Source: Lachnospiraceae bacterium (GTDB lineage Bacteria; Bacillota; Clostridia; Lachnospirales; Lachnospiraceae). Taken from it: DNA of 64,000 bases. Positions 33,952 to 42,921 of the stretch are shown in pieces. The stretch is from NCBI GenBank assembly GCA_011959105.1, contig BLLU01000179.1, positions 62,001 to 126,000 on the forward strand. The letters run 5' to 3'. Under the pieces are notes generated by a model that did no database searches, was not told where the DNA came from, and saw only the letters and a program-made list of their open reading frames with translations. The position numbers were made by a program, and so were the translations under genes. The first letter of the stretch is position 1. Each line of letters begins with the position of its first letter.

Positions 33952-34719
33952 ATGAAGGGAAAAAATGCACAGGGACTGACAGAGCAGGAATTCCTGGGCC
34001 GGTACGATCCCCAAAAGTATGAGCATCCGTCGGTGACGGTGGATGTGCTGATCTTCACGGTGGACAAAAGCAGAGAGGCTTATTCTTTGCGAATTCTGCT
34101 GGAGAGAAGGGAGGAGCATCCGTTCCTGCATAAATGGGCCCTTCCCGGCAGCTTTGTGGGGATGGGGGAATCCGTAGAACAGGCGGCGGCCAGGGAACTG
34201 GAAGAGGCCACGGGACTGCGGACTCCGTATCTGGAACAGTTGTACACCTGGGGGGATCTGGGGCGGGATCCCCGTACCCGGATCATCTCGGTGTCCTATA
34301 TCGCCTTAGCGCCCGGCGAAACACTTTTACCGGAGGGGGAAAAGGGGACGCCCCGGGGGGAGTGGTACAGCGTCAGCGCCCGGGGCGGGCAGCTTCGGCT
34401 TTGGAACGGCGCGGGGGAACTGACGGAGGCGGATCTGGCTTTCGACCATGCGGCCATGATCCGGCTGGCGCTGGAGCGCATGAAAAATAAGCTGTTCTAC
34501 ACGGACATCGCTTTTCATCTGCTGCCGGAATACTTCACCTTGCCCGAACTGCAGCGGCTCTACGAGGCCATTCTGGGAGAAAGCCTTCACAGTCCCAACT
34601 TCCGCCGGGACATGCAGAAATGGGTGGAGCGCACAGAGCGGAAATCCAGACCCCCGAAGGCGGGGAAACCTGCCTGGTATTACAGGCAGAAGAAAGAGAG
34701 AACAGGGAATTTAGAGTAA
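33952..34719 (+). CDS. nrtR: NrtR-type Nudix-domain transcriptional regulator of NAD metabolism
   Basis: A 255-residue regulator. The N-terminal Nudix domain (about 20-150) reads VTVDVLIFTV, WALPGSFVGMGESVEQAAARE and LEEATGL; the Nudix box has EA where hydrolases have EE, so catalysis is probably lost. The C-terminal 80 residues form the winged-helix part (FTLPELQRLYEAILGESLHSPNFRRDMQKW). NrtR proteins bind ADP-ribose-type ligands and repress NAD synthesis genes. The three genes behind it are NAD salvage genes, and two identical palindromes flank the promoter, so autoregulation is likely. Start 33952 follows GGAGGG by five bases. Confidence 0.9.
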   Translation: MKGKNAQGLTEQEFLGRYDPQKYEHPSVTVDVLIFTVDKSREAYSLRILLERREEHPFLHKWALPGSFVGMGESVEQAAARELEEATGLRTPYLEQLYTWGDLGRDPRTRIISVSYIALAPGETLLPEGEKGTPRGEWYSVSARGGQLRLWNGAGELTEADLAFDHAAMIRLALERMKNKLFYTDIAFHLLPEYFTLPELQRLYEAILGESLHSPNFRRDMQKWVERTERKSRPPKAGKPAWYYRQKKERTGNLE

Positions 34720-34729
34720 GGAGGAGCGT

Positions 34730-35254
34730 ATGAGGTATCTGATCGTAGTAGACATGCAAAAAGATTTTGTGACAGGGGTGCTGGGCACCCAAGAAGCCCG
34801 GCAGATTCTGCCTGCAGTGGTGGCCAGGGTACAGGGCTTTGAAGGCCGGGTGATTTTTACCAGAGATACCCATGGGGAGGATTATCCAGACACCCAGGAG
34901 GGCAGATATCTTCCTGTGCCCCACTGCATCCGGGGCAGTGAAGGGTGGCAGCTTACGGAGGAACTGGAAGCGGTTCGGGCCGCAAAGGACCTGCCCGTAT
35001 ACGACAAAGTCACCTTTGGATGTCCCGAACTGGCCAGGGATCTGGTTCAGGCAAACGCCCGGGAAGCCATTCAATCCATAGAACTCATAGGTGTGTGCAC
35101 GGATATCTGTGTGGTGAGCAATGCTTTGACCATCAAGGCCCATCTGCCGGAAGTGCCCATATATGTGGATCCGGCCTGCTGCGCAGGGGTGACGCCCCAG
35201 GCCCATCAGGCGGCTCTGGATACCATGCGGTCCTGCCAGATCCAGATGCGGTAG
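34730..35254 (+). CDS. pncA: Nicotinamidase (isochorismatase fold)
   Basis: Hydrolyses nicotinamide to nicotinate, the first step of the salvage route. The 174 residues show Asp9 (VVDMQKDF), the metal-site region (TRDTHGEDY, HCIRGSEGW), Lys in DKVTFG and the catalytic Cys in GVCTDICV followed by SNAL. Isochorismatase relatives share the fold, but the position between nrtR and pncB fixes the role. It starts ten bases after nrtR with AAGGAGGAG as ribosome site. Confidence 0.92.
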   Translation: MRYLIVVDMQKDFVTGVLGTQEARQILPAVVARVQGFEGRVIFTRDTHGEDYPDTQEGRYLPVPHCIRGSEGWQLTEELEAVRAAKDLPVYDKVTFGCPELARDLVQANAREAIQSIELIGVCTDICVVSNALTIKAHLPEVPIYVDPACCAGVTPQAHQAALDTMRSCQIQMR

Positions 35255-35292
35255 GAAATGCCGGAGGCTGCAGGAAAGCGAAAGGAGAGCGT

Positions 35293-36750
35293 ATGAAACA
35301 GTTTCACGAGAGAAATTTATCCATGGTGATGGATTTTTATGAAATGACCATGAGCAACGGCTATTTTCGGGATCAAGATAAGGATACAAAAGTAGCTTTT
35401 GACGTATTCTATAGAAAGAATCCGGACAACGGCGGTTTTTCCATCTTCTGCGGCCTGGAACAGATCGTGGAATATATTGAGAATCTGCATTTTGACAGGG
35501 AGGACATTGAATATCTGCGCGGTCAGAGGCTGTTTGGAGAAGAATTCCTGGAATATCTGGCGGACTTTCGGTTTAAAGGGGATGTGTATGCCTTTCCGGA
35601 GGGGACCATTATGTACCCCAACGAACCCATTATTACCGTGGTTGCGCCCCTGATCGATGCCCAGCTTATTGAGACGGCCATTCTGCTGGAGGTGAACCAC
35701 CAGTCTCTGATCGCCACCAAGACCCGCCGGATCGTCCGGGCGGCGGACGGCAGGGCGGTATCGGATTTCGGCGCCCGCAGGGCCCACAATATGGATGCCG
35801 CCGTATATGGGGCCAGGGCGGCATACATCGGAGGCGCAGTGGGTACCGCCACGGTGCTGGCAGGGAAAATGTTTGACATTCCCATCAGCGGCACCATGGC
35901 CCACAGCTGGGTCATGTACTATAAGGATGAATTCACCGCCTTCAAAAAGTATGCGGAGAATTACCCGGATTCCACGGTACTGCTGGTGGACACCTATGAT
36001 GTGCTAAAGAGCGGTGTTCCCAATACCATCCGGGTGGCTAAGGAAGTGCTTGCGCCCATGGGTAAGCGCCTGAAGGGAATCCGTATCGACAGCGGTGATC
36101 TGGCATATCTGTCCAAAAAGGTGAGAAAGGCCCTGGACGCCGCGGGTCTGGAGGACTGTAAGATCGTGGTATCCAACAGCCTGGATGAATTTACCATTAC
36201 CTCAATCCTGGCCCAGGGCGGCAGAATAGACAGTTTCGGGGTGGGCGAGCGGCTGATTACTTCCAAATCCGATCCCGTGTTCGGGGCCGTGTACAAGATT
36301 GCGGCGGTGGAAGAGAACGGGGTTTTCGCGCCCCGCATCAAGGTGTCGGAGAATGAGGAAAAGATCACGAATCCCGGCCTTAAAACAGTGTACCGGGTCT
36401 ATGACCGGGACAAAAAAGCCATAGCGGATCTGATCGCGCTGGCGGATGAAGAAGTGGATTTTTCAGGGCCCTATCGCTATGTGGATCCAAGGAAGCCCTG
36501 GAAAGTGCGTTATTTTGAGAACTGTACCGTCAAACCTCTCCAGGTGCCCATCTTCCGGCAGGGCAAGCTGGTATATGATCTGCCCAGTGTGGCGGAGATA
36601 GCCGGGTATGTAAAACGGCAGCTTGCGGAGGAAATCTGGGAAGAGGAGCAGCGCTTTGAAAATCCCCACGCCCACTATCTGGATATGACCCCGGCCATGT
36701 ACGAAGTCAAGATGTCCCTGCTCAGCGATTCCCGGGAAAATATGAATTGA
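35293..36750 (+). CDS. pncB: Nicotinate phosphoribosyltransferase
   Basis: Makes nicotinate mononucleotide from nicotinate and PRPP. The 485 residues include LSMVMDFYEMTMSNGYF, FYRKNPDNGGFSIFCGL, DFGARRAHNMDAAVYGARAAYIGG, the active-site GTMAHSW with His, and IRIDSGDLAYLSKKVR of the phosphate site. The start at 35293 follows AAGGAG by five bases; upstream in-frame sequence belongs to the pncA region. Third gene of the nrtR operon. Confidence 0.95.
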   Translation: MKQFHERNLSMVMDFYEMTMSNGYFRDQDKDTKVAFDVFYRKNPDNGGFSIFCGLEQIVEYIENLHFDREDIEYLRGQRLFGEEFLEYLADFRFKGDVYAFPEGTIMYPNEPIITVVAPLIDAQLIETAILLEVNHQSLIATKTRRIVRAADGRAVSDFGARRAHNMDAAVYGARAAYIGGAVGTATVLAGKMFDIPISGTMAHSWVMYYKDEFTAFKKYAENYPDSTVLLVDTYDVLKSGVPNTIRVAKEVLAPMGKRLKGIRIDSGDLAYLSKKVRKALDAAGLEDCKIVVSNSLDEFTITSILAQGGRIDSFGVGERLITSKSDPVFGAVYKIAAVEENGVFAPRIKVSENEEKITNPGLKTVYRVYDRDKKAIADLIALADEEVDFSGPYRYVDPRKPWKVRYFENCTVKPLQVPIFRQGKLVYDLPSVAEIAGYVKRQLAEEIWEEEQRFENPHAHYLDMTPAMYEVKMSLLSDSRENMN

Positions 36751-36781
36751 AGGCATATGGAGAACTTCACCCTTCAGTGCC

Positions 36782-36814
36782 GTCGCGCAGCGACTCGGAG
36801 ATCATAAGATCTCC
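36782..36814 (+). repeat. Tandem small hairpins between pncB and nadE
   Basis: Two perfect inverted repeats: 36782-36794 (5 pairs, 3-base loop) and 36797-36814 (7 pairs, 4-base loop), ending four bases before the nadE ribosome site. There is no T-tract. Confidence 0.55.
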
Positions 36815-36830
36815 AATAGGAGGAATTTTT

Positions 36831-38702
36831 ATGGAATATGGATATATCAAGACAGCCACCGCAACTTTTGACATACAGGTGGGAGGCGTCAGCGCCAACG
36901 TGGAGAAAATGACGGGCCTGATGGCGCAGGCCCGGGAGCAGCAGGTGGAGTTGCTGGTATTCCCGGAACTCTGCGTTACCGGATACAGCTGCGGCGATCT
37001 GTTTTTGACCCGGGGCCTTCTAACCCGGGCCCGGGAAGGGCTGAAGCGGTTGGCGGAAGCCTCCGGGGGCAGTTACTGCCTGGTGGTGGTGGGAGCGCCG
37101 GTCTGCCACAACCAGAGACTGTATAACTGCGCGGTCTTTCTCCAGGACGGACAAATCAGGGGCATTGTGCCCAAGTCCTATATTCCCGGCTACAAGGAAT
37201 TCTACGAGAAGCGCTGGTTTGCCTCCGGCAGACAGATTCTGGCCGAGGAAGAGCAGGGGGTACCCTTCGGTACCCAGGTGATGATGCGGCTTGGCAGCGA
37301 TGTGCTGGTGGCGGCGGAGATCTGCGAGGACTTGTGGGTATCCGACAGTCCCAGCATACGGCATTGCCTGAACGGGGCAGACCTGGTGGTAAACCTGTCG
37401 GCTTCCAACGAGACTGTGTCCAAAAAGGCCTACCGACAGGATCTGGTGAAAATGCAGTCCGCCAAATGCATGTGCGGCTATATCTACGCCTCTTCGGGAG
37501 AGGGGGAGAGTACCACCGACCTGGTTTTTTCAGGGCACTGCATGATTGCGGAGAACGGCAGTATAAAGGCGGAGCGCTATGGAGAGGGAGAGGGCCTTTT
37601 GACGGCGTTGCTTGATGTGCAGAAGCTGCAGAACGACCGGGTGAAAATGAACAGTGAAAATGAGGCCGTGGACCTGGAATCCTATGTCCGGGTGCAGCTG
37701 GAAAGAGACGCTTTTGGCCATCTGCCCAAGCAGGTGGATGCCTACCCTTTTGTTCCCGCAGATCATGAAAAGCGGATGGAGCGTTGTGAGGAAATCATGC
37801 AGCTGCAGGCAACGGGTCTGTACGAACGCCTGAAAAAGACAGGGCTTAAAAAGGCTGTCATCGGCATTTCCGGCGGTCTGGACAGCACTCTGGCGCTGCT
37901 GGTGACTCTGGAGGCATATCGGAAGCTGGGACGTCCGGCCCGGGATATTATCGCCATCACCATGCCGGGCTTTGGCACCTCCGCTCACACCAGGTCCAAC
38001 TCGGACCGGCTTATGGAACTCTGCGGCGTGACGGCCCGGGTCATTCCCATTTCGGAGGCGTGTAGGCAGCATATGCGGGATATCGGTCACCCGGAGGATG
38101 TGTACGACCTGACCTATGAGAATATCCAGGCCAGGGAGCGCACCCAGATCCTGATGGACGTGGCCAATCAGGAAGACGGGCTGGTGGTGGGCACCGGGGA
38201 TTTGTCCGAGGCGGCTCTGGGCTGGTGTACCTACAACGGCGATCATATGAGTATGTACAGCGTCAATATTTCCATCCCCAAGACCCTGGTAAAATACCTG
38301 GTATCGGCCTATGGGGAGATGCATCCGAAACTGAAGGAGGTACTGGACAGCATCTGTGATACCGTGATCAGTCCGGAACTTTTGCCTCTGGGGGAGGACG
38401 GACAGATCAGCCAGTCCACCGAGGCCGTCATTGGCAAATATGATCTGCATGACTTTTTCCTGTATCATTTTGTGCGCAACGGCTTTCAGCGGGAGAAGAT
38501 CGCCGCCCTGGCCCGGATCGCGTTTCCCGGCCTCAGCCCGGAGACCATAGAAAAGACCGAAGAGACATTTTTCCGCCGTTTCTTTTCTCAGCAGTTTAAG
38601 AGATCCTGCATGCCCGACGGTCCCAAAGTGGGTTCGGTGAGCCTTTCCCCCCGGGGGGACTGGCGCATGCCTTCCGACGCCTCAGTGCTGGACTATTTAT
38701 AA
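36831..38702 (+). CDS. nadE: Glutamine-dependent NAD+ synthetase
   Basis: Final step of NAD synthesis: amidates nicotinate adenine dinucleotide with ammonia from glutamine. The 623 residues have an N-terminal carbon-nitrogen hydrolase domain with Glu (FPELCVTGYSCGDL), Lys (PKSYIPGYKEFYE) and Cys (AAEICEDLW). The C-terminal synthetase domain has the pyrophosphate loop GISGGLDSTLAL, then TMPGFGTS and GTGDLSEAALGW. Start 36831 follows AGGAGG by seven bases. Last gene of the nrtR operon. No nadD is seen in the window; it must be elsewhere. Confidence 0.95.
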   Translation: MEYGYIKTATATFDIQVGGVSANVEKMTGLMAQAREQQVELLVFPELCVTGYSCGDLFLTRGLLTRAREGLKRLAEASGGSYCLVVVGAPVCHNQRLYNCAVFLQDGQIRGIVPKSYIPGYKEFYEKRWFASGRQILAEEEQGVPFGTQVMMRLGSDVLVAAEICEDLWVSDSPSIRHCLNGADLVVNLSASNETVSKKAYRQDLVKMQSAKCMCGYIYASSGEGESTTDLVFSGHCMIAENGSIKAERYGEGEGLLTALLDVQKLQNDRVKMNSENEAVDLESYVRVQLERDAFGHLPKQVDAYPFVPADHEKRMERCEEIMQLQATGLYERLKKTGLKKAVIGISGGLDSTLALLVTLEAYRKLGRPARDIIAITMPGFGTSAHTRSNSDRLMELCGVTARVIPISEACRQHMRDIGHPEDVYDLTYENIQARERTQILMDVANQEDGLVVGTGDLSEAALGWCTYNGDHMSMYSVNISIPKTLVKYLVSAYGEMHPKLKEVLDSICDTVISPELLPLGEDGQISQSTEAVIGKYDLHDFFLYHFVRNGFQREKIAALARIAFPGLSPETIEKTEETFFRRFFSQQFKRSCMPDGPKVGSVSLSPRGDWRMPSDASVLDYL

Positions 38703-38711
38703 ATTTACCAC

Positions 38712-38740
38712 TTGCGCCGGAGCCTAAATTGGTGTATAGT
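38712..38740 (+). promoter_or_regulatory. Promoter for topA
   Basis: TTGCGC (38712-38717) and TATAGT (38735-38740) with a 17-base spacer, about 55 bases before the topA start. Confidence 0.55.
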
Positions 38741-38796
38741 GTTTCACGATTGGGTTTTGGAACAGAACAGACCACAGGAAAGCAAGGAATGAGACT

Positions 38797-40875
38797 ATGG
38801 CAAAAAATCTGGTGATTCTGGAGTCACCTGCCAAGGTGAAGACAGTAAAAAAAATATTGGGGAGCAATTACGAGGTGGCGGCCAGCGGCGGCCATGTGCG
38901 GGACCTGCCCAAGAGCAGCCTGGGAATCGATGTGGAACACGACTTCGAGCCAAAGTATATCACCATCCGGGGGAAGGGGGATGTGCTGGCGGGCCTGCGC
39001 AAGGAAGTGAAAAAGGCTGACAAGATCTATCTGGCCACCGACCCTGACCGGGAGGGGGAGGCCATATCCTGGCATCTGGTGCACGCCCTGAAGCTGAAGG
39101 AGATGACGGATAAGAAAATCTACCGCATTACCTTCAATGAGATCACCAAGAGTGCCGTGAAGGAATCCCTGAAAAACGCCAGAGAGATCAACATGGATCT
39201 GGTGGACGCCCAGCAGGCCCGCCGGGCGCTGGATCGGATGGTGGGGTATCGGATTTCTCCGCTTCTGTGGGCAAAGGTGAAAAGGGGCCTCAGTGCGGGC
39301 CGGGTGCAGTCCGTGGCACTGCGTATTATCTGTGACCGGGAGGCGGAGATTGGCGCTTTTATCCCCGAGGAGTACTGGACTCTGGAAGCCGGCCTGAAAG
39401 CGGCTGGGGAGAAAAAGCCCCTGACCGCCAAATATCACGGCCAGGGCGGCCATAAGGCGGAGATTCACAGCAAGGAGGAGATGGACGCCCTGCTGAAAGA
39501 CCTGGAAGGGGCTTCCTGGCAGGTTAAGGAAGTGAAAAAAGGGGAGAGGGTCAAGAAGGCCCCTCTGCCTTTTACCACCTCCACGCTGCAGCAGGAGGCC
39601 AGCAAGGTGCTGAACTTCTCCACCCAGAAAACCATGCGTCTGGCCCAGCAGCTTTATGAGGGTGTGGAACTGAAGGGAGAGGGGACGGTGGGTCTGATCA
39701 CCTATCTGCGTACCGACTCTACCCGGGTGTCCGAGGAGGCGGAGCGGATGGCCAGGGACTACATCGTGAAGCACCACGGTGAAAACTATGCCGCCCAGGC
39801 CGCGGCGGCCAAAAAGAGCGAGCAGAAGATTCAGGACGCCCATGAAGCCATCCGTCCCACGGATATCCAGCGGATTCCCGCGGCGGTGAAGGAGCAGCTT
39901 CCCAGGGATCTGCTGCGGCTGTATCAGCTGATATGGAAACGTTTCGTGGCCAGTCGTATGGCGGCCGCGGTGTATGAGACCATGTCCACCCATATTGAGG
40001 CGGGGAGCCATATATTCACCATGGCGGCTTCCAACCGGGTATTTGACGGATATATGAGTATCTACACCCAGGAGGAGGACCAGGAGGAGAGCAACCGCAT
40101 GAGCCATGAACTGGTTCCGGGCAGCATCCTTTCGCTGCTGGGACTGGAACCGAAGCAGCATTTCACCCAGCCCCCTGCCCATTACACGGAGGCTTCCCTG
40201 GTGAAGGCCCTGGAGGAACTGGGCATAGGCCGTCCCAGCACTTATGCGCCCACCATCACCACGATCATGGCCAGGCGCTATGTGGCGAAGGAGAACAAGA
40301 ACCTTTATGTGACGGAACTGGGCGAGGTGGTAAACCAGATGATGATGGAGGCTTTTCCCAGCATTGTGGATGTGCATTTTACCGCCAACATGGAGGCCCT
40401 GCTGGACGGGGTGGAGATGGGTACGGTAAAGTGGAAAACCATTGTCTCCAATTTTTATCCCGATTTGGATGAAGCTGTGAAAAAGGCGGAAAAGGAGCTG
40501 GAAAAAGTCACCATAGCCGATGAGGTCTCCGATGAGGTCTGCGAGCTCTGCGGCAGACAGATGGTGATCAAATACGGCCCTCACGGCAGATTTCTGGCCT
40601 GTCCGGGCTTTCCGGACTGCCGCAATACCAAGCCGTATTTTGAGAAAATCGGCGTGGAATGTCCCAGATGCGGCAAGGATCTGGTGATGAAAAAGACCCA
40701 GAAGGGCAGAAGGTATTTTGGCTGCGTGGGATATCCCGACTGCGATTTCATGGCCTGGCAGAAGCCTTCGGCCCAGAAGTGCCCCAAATGTGGGGGGATT
40801 ATGCTGGAAAAGGGCAATAAGCTGGTATGTGCGGACGGCGGGTGCGGCCATGTGATGGCAGCCAACAGGGAATAA
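38797..40875 (+). CDS. topA: DNA topoisomerase I
   Basis: Relaxes negative supercoils. The 692 residues contain the Toprim domain (VILESPAKVKT, TDPDREGEAI), the catalytic Tyr303 (LITYLRTDSTR) and GRPSTYAPTI. Three C-terminal zinc ribbons follow (CELCGRQM ... CPGFPDC; CPRCGKDL ... CVGYPDC; CPKCGGIM ... CADGGCGH). Full length. It precedes codY, as in Bacillus, but the trmFO, codV and clpQY genes that lie between them there are absent. Confidence 0.97.
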   Translation: MAKNLVILESPAKVKTVKKILGSNYEVAASGGHVRDLPKSSLGIDVEHDFEPKYITIRGKGDVLAGLRKEVKKADKIYLATDPDREGEAISWHLVHALKLKEMTDKKIYRITFNEITKSAVKESLKNAREINMDLVDAQQARRALDRMVGYRISPLLWAKVKRGLSAGRVQSVALRIICDREAEIGAFIPEEYWTLEAGLKAAGEKKPLTAKYHGQGGHKAEIHSKEEMDALLKDLEGASWQVKEVKKGERVKKAPLPFTTSTLQQEASKVLNFSTQKTMRLAQQLYEGVELKGEGTVGLITYLRTDSTRVSEEAERMARDYIVKHHGENYAAQAAAAKKSEQKIQDAHEAIRPTDIQRIPAAVKEQLPRDLLRLYQLIWKRFVASRMAAAVYETMSTHIEAGSHIFTMAASNRVFDGYMSIYTQEEDQEESNRMSHELVPGSILSLLGLEPKQHFTQPPAHYTEASLVKALEELGIGRPSTYAPTITTIMARRYVAKENKNLYVTELGEVVNQMMMEAFPSIVDVHFTANMEALLDGVEMGTVKWKTIVSNFYPDLDEAVKKAEKELEKVTIADEVSDEVCELCGRQMVIKYGPHGRFLACPGFPDCRNTKPYFEKIGVECPRCGKDLVMKKTQKGRRYFGCVGYPDCDFMAWQKPSAQKCPKCGGIMLEKGNKLVCADGGCGHVMAANRE

Positions 40876-40891
40876 AAGCGGCTAATGTCAG

Positions 40892-40906
40892 AATATTCTC
40901 AAAAAG
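40892..40906 (+). promoter_or_regulatory. Possible CodY box upstream of codY
   Basis: 15 bases matching the CodY consensus AATTTTCWGAAAATT at 11 positions, just upstream of the codY -35. Autoregulation is possible; four mismatches make it weak. Confidence 0.35.
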
Positions 40907-40920
40907 AAAGAAAATATGCA

Positions 40921-40949
40921 TTGTAATCTGATTTCATATGTGCTAAAAT
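40921..40949 (+). promoter_or_regulatory. Promoter for codY
   Basis: TTGTAA (40921-40926) and TAAAAT (40944-40949), 17-base spacer, with the extended TGC just before the -10. Confidence 0.65.
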
Positions 40950-41015
40950 GTTCGGAAAGGACAGCTGCGCGGACAGGGTATGACAGATCCGCGGCTCCCG
41001 AACGGAGGAATGAGG

Positions 41016-41804
41016 ATGAGCAGTGTACAGCTACTGGATAAGACCAGGAAAATAGGAAAGTTATTGCACAATAACAATTCCAGCAAGGTAGTGTTCAGCG
41101 ACATCTGCCGCGTGATGCGGGAGATTCTGAATTCCAACGTGCTGGTGATCAGCCGCAAGGGCAAGGTGCTGGGCGTGGGCAGATGTGACGGCGTGGACTC
41201 CCTGCCGGAGTTGGTGGAGGAGAGCGTGGGCGGTTTTGTGGACGGTATGCTGAACGAGAGGCTGCTGGGGGTCCTGTCCACCAAGGAGAATGTGAATCTG
41301 GAAACCTTGGGCTTTGAGGGCGGGGACATCCGCAGGTTTCAGGCTATTATCTCTCCCATAGAGATAGCGGGGGAGCGGCTGGGTACGCTGTTCATCTACA
41401 AATGCGGTGAGCAGTATGATATTGACGATATCATACTGTGTGAGTATGGTACTACGGTGGTGGGACTTGAAATGCTGCGCGCCGTAAGTGAGGAGAGCGC
41501 AGAGGAGAGCCGTAAGGTGGCGGTGGTGAAATCGGCCATCAGCACTCTTTCTTTCTCGGAGATGGAGGCCATCACCCATATTTTTGACGAGTTGAACGGT
41601 ATGGAGGGCATTCTGGTGGCCAGTAAGATCGCCGATCGGGTGGGGATCACCAGGTCTGTGATTGTCAATGCTCTGCGGAAGTTTGAGAGCGCCGGGGTTA
41701 TTGAGTCGCGTTCTTCGGGCATGAAGGGGACATACATTAAGGTGCTCAACGATGTGGTGTTTGACGAGATTGAGGAACTAAAAAGACAGAATCAGAGAGG
41801 CTGA
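41016..41804 (+). CDS. codY: GTP- and branched-chain-amino-acid-sensing regulator CodY
   Basis: A global nutrient-status repressor of Firmicutes. The 262 residues have an N-terminal GAF domain (VQLLDKTRKIGKLL ... VVFSDICRVMREILNSNVLVISRKGKVLG) and a C-terminal winged helix (SFSEMEAITHIFDELNGMEGILVASKIADRVGITRSVIVNALRKFESAGVIESRSSGMKGTYIKV). The last part is nearly diagnostic for CodY. The ATG at 41016 has GGAGG seven bases upstream; ATG codons at 40980 and 41010 are less well placed. It sits between topA and flgB, as in other motile Firmicutes, and a terminator follows. Confidence 0.96.
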   Translation: MSSVQLLDKTRKIGKLLHNNNSSKVVFSDICRVMREILNSNVLVISRKGKVLGVGRCDGVDSLPELVEESVGGFVDGMLNERLLGVLSTKENVNLETLGFEGGDIRRFQAIISPIEIAGERLGTLFIYKCGEQYDIDDIILCEYGTTVVGLEMLRAVSEESAEESRKVAVVKSAISTLSFSEMEAITHIFDELNGMEGILVASKIADRVGITRSVIVNALRKFESAGVIESRSSGMKGTYIKVLNDVVFDEIEELKRQNQRG

Positions 41805-41810
41805 CGGGAG

Positions 41811-41853
41811 AAAGGATTTGTTGCCGGGACAATGAATCCTTTTTCATTTTTTT
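41811..41853 (+). terminator. Terminator after codY
   Basis: Stem AAAGGATT (41811-41818) with AATCCTTT (41835-41842), extended by an inner TTGT/ACAA pairing, followed by T-rich sequence including T7 at 41847-41853. It separates codY from the fla operon. Confidence 0.75.
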
Positions 41854-41878
41854 ACATATTTTTTTTCACAAAAAGGAC

Positions 41879-41906
41879 TTGTGTTTTTTTGCAAATTACA
41901 TATAAT
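41879..41906 (+). promoter_or_regulatory. Sigma-A-like promoter of the fla operon
   Basis: TTGTGT (41879-41884) and a perfect TATAAT (41901-41906) with a 16-base spacer, 60 bases before flgB. T-rich upstream sequence may act as an UP element. No sigma-54 or sigma-28 type site is seen. Confidence 0.65.
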
Positions 41907-41965
41907 AGAATATATTGGTTTCTGCATGTGCAGATATACAGGCTATATGATAAATGGAGGATATT

Positions 41966-42355
41966 ATGCTTCAATCCAATGTTTTTGACTACATAAGCGT
42001 TCTGGATAAGGCGGCGGACGCATCCTGGATGCGCCATGTGGCACTGTCCAACAACAATTCCAATGTGACCACGCCGGGATACAAGCGCCAGGACGTGGCT
42101 TTTGAATCGGAATTCCGCAAGGCGCTGGGCAGCTGCAGGCATGAGTCCATGGATGCCAAGGTGGCCAGGCTGAGAAGGACCACCGTCAAGCCGGTGGGTT
42201 ATACGGATTATTCCACTTTGTCTTACAGGCTGGACGGCAATAATGTGGACCCGGATGCCGAACCTGTGATGCTGGCCGAGAACCAGCTGAAATACCAGGG
42301 ACTGATCTCGGCAATCAATAATGAATTCCAGAATTTACAGACTGTACTCAAGTAG
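41966..42355 (+). CDS. flgB: Flagellar basal-body rod protein FlgB
   Basis: A proximal rod component outside the MS ring, exported by the flagellar type III apparatus. The 129 residues show the rod-protein N-terminal motif VALSNNNSNVTTPGYKRQDVAFE and end with a helix NQLKYQGLISAINNEFQNLQTVLK. The start at 41966 is preferred because TGGAGG lies five bases upstream; an ATG at 41954 overlaps that site. First gene of the operon. Confidence 0.95.
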   Translation: MLQSNVFDYISVLDKAADASWMRHVALSNNNSNVTTPGYKRQDVAFESEFRKALGSCRHESMDAKVARLRRTTVKPVGYTDYSTLSYRLDGNNVDPDAEPVMLAENQLKYQGLISAINNEFQNLQTVLK

Positions 42356-42372
42356 AAAAGTGAGGTATTATA

Positions 42373-42831
42373 ATGAATATATTTTCTGCCTTTAATATTA
42401 ATTCCTCGGGCATGACCGCCCAGAGATACCGTATGGACATTATCTCGGAGAATATGGCCAACGCCCAGAGCACCCGGACGGAGGACGGTACTCCCTACAG
42501 ACGCAAGGTGGTGGCTTTCGCGGAGAAGGGCGGCAGCGGTTCTTTTGTGCATGCGCTGAACGGTGCCCTGGGGTATCACGGTGCGGGTTTTTCCGGCAGC
42601 GGCGTGAAGATCACCGGCGTGTATAAAGATTATAAGACCGAAATGAAGATGGTGTATGATCCCTCCCATCCGGACGCCAATGAAGACGGTTATGTAACCA
42701 TGCCCAATGTGAGTATTATAACAGAGATGACCAATATGATTGACGCCAGCAGGGCTTACGAGGCCAATTCCACGGCTTTCAACGCCAGCAAACTCATGGT
42801 GCAGCAGGGGCTGCAGCTGGGCCAGTCCTGA
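42373..42831 (+). CDS. flgC: Flagellar basal-body rod protein FlgC
   Basis: A proximal rod protein of 152 residues. The N-terminal string SGMTAQRYRMDIISENMANAQSTRTEDGTPYRRK and the C-terminal helix VSIITEMTNMIDASRAYEANSTAFNASK are typical FlgC features (the flg_bb_rod and flg_bbr_C motifs). It starts 17 bases after flgB with GTGAGG upstream. Confidence 0.96.
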   Translation: MNIFSAFNINSSGMTAQRYRMDIISENMANAQSTRTEDGTPYRRKVVAFAEKGGSGSFVHALNGALGYHGAGFSGSGVKITGVYKDYKTEMKMVYDPSHPDANEDGYVTMPNVSIITEMTNMIDASRAYEANSTAFNASKLMVQQGLQLGQS

Positions 42832-42921
42832 TGCATGCAGGCCGGGCTCTTTTCCACATAGAAGTTATATTAGGATAAAGCAGAGCATAAGATAGGCTTT
42901 TGAAAGGAGCATTACATAATT

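Noticed and set aside
38824..40851. A 675-codon minus-strand frame opposite topA
   Set aside because: It mirrors topA and shows no protein family pattern.
41858..41876. T/A-rich sequence before flgB as a CodY box
   Set aside because: About 10 of 15 positions match in a simple T-rich and A-rich run, which is expected by chance here.
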